From a bacterium (GTDB taxonomy: Bacteria; JAHJDO01), in contig DAOVKY010000046.1 in NCBI GenBank assembly GCA_030631525.1, forward strand, positions 1 to 6,372: 6,372 nucleotides of DNA. The letters are read 5' to 3'. Below the pieces are notes generated by a model. It worked only from the letters and a program-made list of their open reading frames with translations, did no database searches and was not told the origin of the DNA. This document shows positions 5,307 to 6,372 of the stretch, one piece after another; position 1 is the first letter of the stretch, and each line of letters opens with the position of its first letter. Both the position numbers and the translations under genes were made by a program.

Positions 5307-6242
5307 ATGAAATGCATTAAGAAGTCATTGGTTGTTGTCTTAGCTTTATTGTTTACTGCTGTCTTGTTTTCAAGTCCCATATGTGCGGAAAAGGTGCGTG
5401 TTGCTGTAAGTAAATTCACTGCAAAAGATGCTCCTGGAACTGATTATTGGAGGAAATCCGAATTGAGTATGGGAACAGGAATGGCTGATATGCTGGAGAG
5501 TGCATTAACAGAGACTGGGCAGTTTTCTGTTATGAGCAGAATGGATGTGAAGGATATAATCAGCGAGCAGGATTTTGGGGCAAGCGGAAGAGTAAGCAAA
5601 AAAACGAGAGCCAAAATTGGAAAGATTAAAGGAGCGCAGATAATTCTTAACGGAGTAATTACAGTATTCGAATATTCACAGAAGGGCATGAAAGGTGGAA
5701 TAAGTTTTGGCGGTTATTCTATTGGCGGGAAAACCAAAACTGCAATAGTTGCCGGAATAATAAAGATTGTGAATGCTGAGACTTCAGAAATGCAGACACT
5801 CAGGTTCAGAGGAGAGGCAAAAAGAAGAGGGCTAAGCCTGGGAGCTGCCATACCTCTGCCCGGTGCAAAAAGCCTTGGAGTAAGTTTTGGCGGTTTTAAA
5901 AAGACTCCTATGGGAGAGGCAACGCAGAAAGCGATTGATGATATTGTTGTAAAAGTTCAGGCCCATTGTCAGAATTTGCTTGATGCCGGCACTGTGATGG
6001 TTAGTTGTCCTAAGTGCGGAACACAGGTCAAGCAAGGAACAAAATTCTGCCCGAGTTGTGGCGCAGCAATTCCACAGGCTGCTCTTGAAGAATGTCCATA
6101 CTGTGGTGCAGAAGTATCTCCTGGCGCTGTATTCTGCCCGGAATGCGGGAAGAAGATTCAGGGCGTAACATGTTCAAAGTGTGGCGTGTCTCTCAAGCCG
6201 GGAACTAAGTTTTGTCCAAAATGCGGGACAAAAGTTCAGTAG
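5307..6242 (+). CDS. Exported CsgG-like domain protein with three C-terminal zinc ribbons
   Basis: The protein has 311 residues. An N-terminal signal peptide (1-27: two lysines, a hydrophobic core, probable cleavage after ICA) is followed by EKVRVAVSKF, the usual first strand of a CsgG/LpoB-like domain. Residues about 28-225 fit this family: MGTGMADMLESALTETGQFSVMSR, then IKGAQIILNGVITVFEY, a Gly-rich SFGGYSIGG segment, IVNAETSEM, and a second SFGG segment. SPIC before the cleavage site is not a good lipobox, so a lipoprotein is unlikely. The C-terminus carries three evenly built C-x2-C-x10-C-x2-C zinc ribbons at 234-251, 263-280 and 289-306. Zinc ribbons on an exported protein are odd, because most are cytoplasmic. 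CsgG relatives act at the cell envelope; the exact role here is unknown. The start is supported by AAAAGGAG, and it has its own promoter; pgsA follows after 15 bp. Confidence 0.82.
   Translation: MKCIKKSLVVVLALLFTAVLFSSPICAEKVRVAVSKFTAKDAPGTDYWRKSELSMGTGMADMLESALTETGQFSVMSRMDVKDIISEQDFGASGRVSKKTRAKIGKIKGAQIILNGVITVFEYSQKGMKGGISFGGYSIGGKTKTAIVAGIIKIVNAETSEMQTLRFRGEAKRRGLSLGAAIPLPGAKSLGVSFGGFKKTPMGEATQKAIDDIVVKVQAHCQNLLDAGTVMVSCPKCGTQVKQGTKFCPSCGAAIPQAALEECPYCGAEVSPGAVFCPECGKKIQGVTCSKCGVSLKPGTKFCPKCGTKVQ
6006..6224 (+). repeat. Triple zinc-ribbon repeat region within the CsgG-like gene
   Basis: Three protein-level repeats share the pattern CxxCG-(8-9 residues, usually with PG or QG)-FCPxCG. 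The Cys quartets are 234/237/248/251, 263/266/277/280 and 289/292/303/306. The spacing inside each ribbon is identical, and all 12 cysteines are intact. The DNA copies differ at many third positions, so the duplication is not recent. Confidence 0.85.
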
Positions 6243-6257
6243 TTTATTTAATCATTT

Positions 6258-6372
6258 ATGAATACAGCAAATCTTTTGACTATCTTTAGAGTATTGTTGG
6301 TGCCTGTCTTTGCTGTGTTTTTATACAAAGGAACACCGGAAACCAGGCTCATAGCTCTGGGCATATTTCTTG
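6258..6372 (+). CDS. pgsA: CDP-alcohol phosphatidyltransferase, probable phosphatidylglycerophosphate synthase, N-terminal part
   Basis: Only the first 38 residues are in the window; the frame is open to the end. The N-terminus MNTANLLTIFRVLLVPVF followed by a hydrophobic stretch is the typical opening of PgsA, which makes phosphatidylglycerophosphate from CDP-diacylglycerol and glycerol 3-phosphate in the inner membrane. The catalytic DGxxAR...GxxxD motif lies beyond the window, so related enzymes of the family (for example cardiolipin synthase of the CDP-alcohol type) cannot be excluded. The start at ATG 6258 is 15 nt after the CsgG-like gene and has no good Shine-Dalgarno site. It may be read through from the upstream promoter. 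Confidence 0.75.
   Translation, partial: MNTANLLTIFRVLLVPVFAVFLYKGTPETRLIALGIFL

Noticed and set aside
5307..5390. Lipoprotein signal (C26) in the CsgG-like protein
   Set aside because: S-P-I before the cysteine does not fit a lipobox, and A27 gives a good ordinary signal peptidase site.

Overview
The window is an AT-rich, gene-dense bacterial segment with good Shine-Dalgarno sites, sigma70-like promoters and a tRNA that lacks an encoded CCA end. The CsgG-like exported protein suggests a cell with an outer membrane. The mix of genes fits an uncultivated Gram-negative or candidate-phylum bacterium, but I cannot name the lineage from this sequence and treat that as a weak inference.

Layout: (1) Bases 1-1616, plus strand: the 3' end of a 2-oxoacid dehydrogenase E1 beta gene and, overlapping it by ATGA, a complete lipoyl-bearing E2 acyltransferase gene. 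(2) Bases 1644-3134, minus strand, converging on E2: a three-gene module hipB-hipS-hipT. This is a split HipA-type toxin-antitoxin system in which the N-terminal subdomain of HipA is a separate small protein. Its genes overlap one another. A short REP-like palindrome lies inside the 5' end of hipS, and the 127-bp upstream region holds a promoter plus two operator-like repeat copies. (3) Bases 3262-5011, minus strand, upstream of the hip module: queE-queC-queF, three tightly packed genes for 7-deazaguanine (preQ0/preQ1) synthesis that leads to queuosine in tRNA. (4) Bases 5081-5164, plus strand: tRNA-Leu(GAG) with its own promoter, divergent from queE. (5) Bases 5307-6242, plus strand: an exported CsgG-like protein with three C-terminal zinc ribbons. 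Its promoter has a 10-bp inverted repeat centred on the -35 box. (6) From 6258 to the window end: the start of a phosphatidylglycerophosphate synthase gene (pgsA-like).

How the genes work together: E1 beta and E2 belong to one multienzyme complex; its E3 is not in the window. QueE makes CDG, QueC converts CDG to preQ0 and QueF reduces preQ0 to preQ1; QueD is not here. HipT is predicted to be a Ser/Thr kinase toxin, HipS its likely partner or antitoxin and HipB the DNA-binding autorepressor. These roles come from the described HipBST family; the kinase target here is unknown.

The most notable items are the HipBST-like module with its intact SIS phospho-site motif, the repeat captured in the hipS reading frame, the paired operator-like sites, and the exported triple zinc-ribbon CsgG-like protein with a symmetric site on its promoter.
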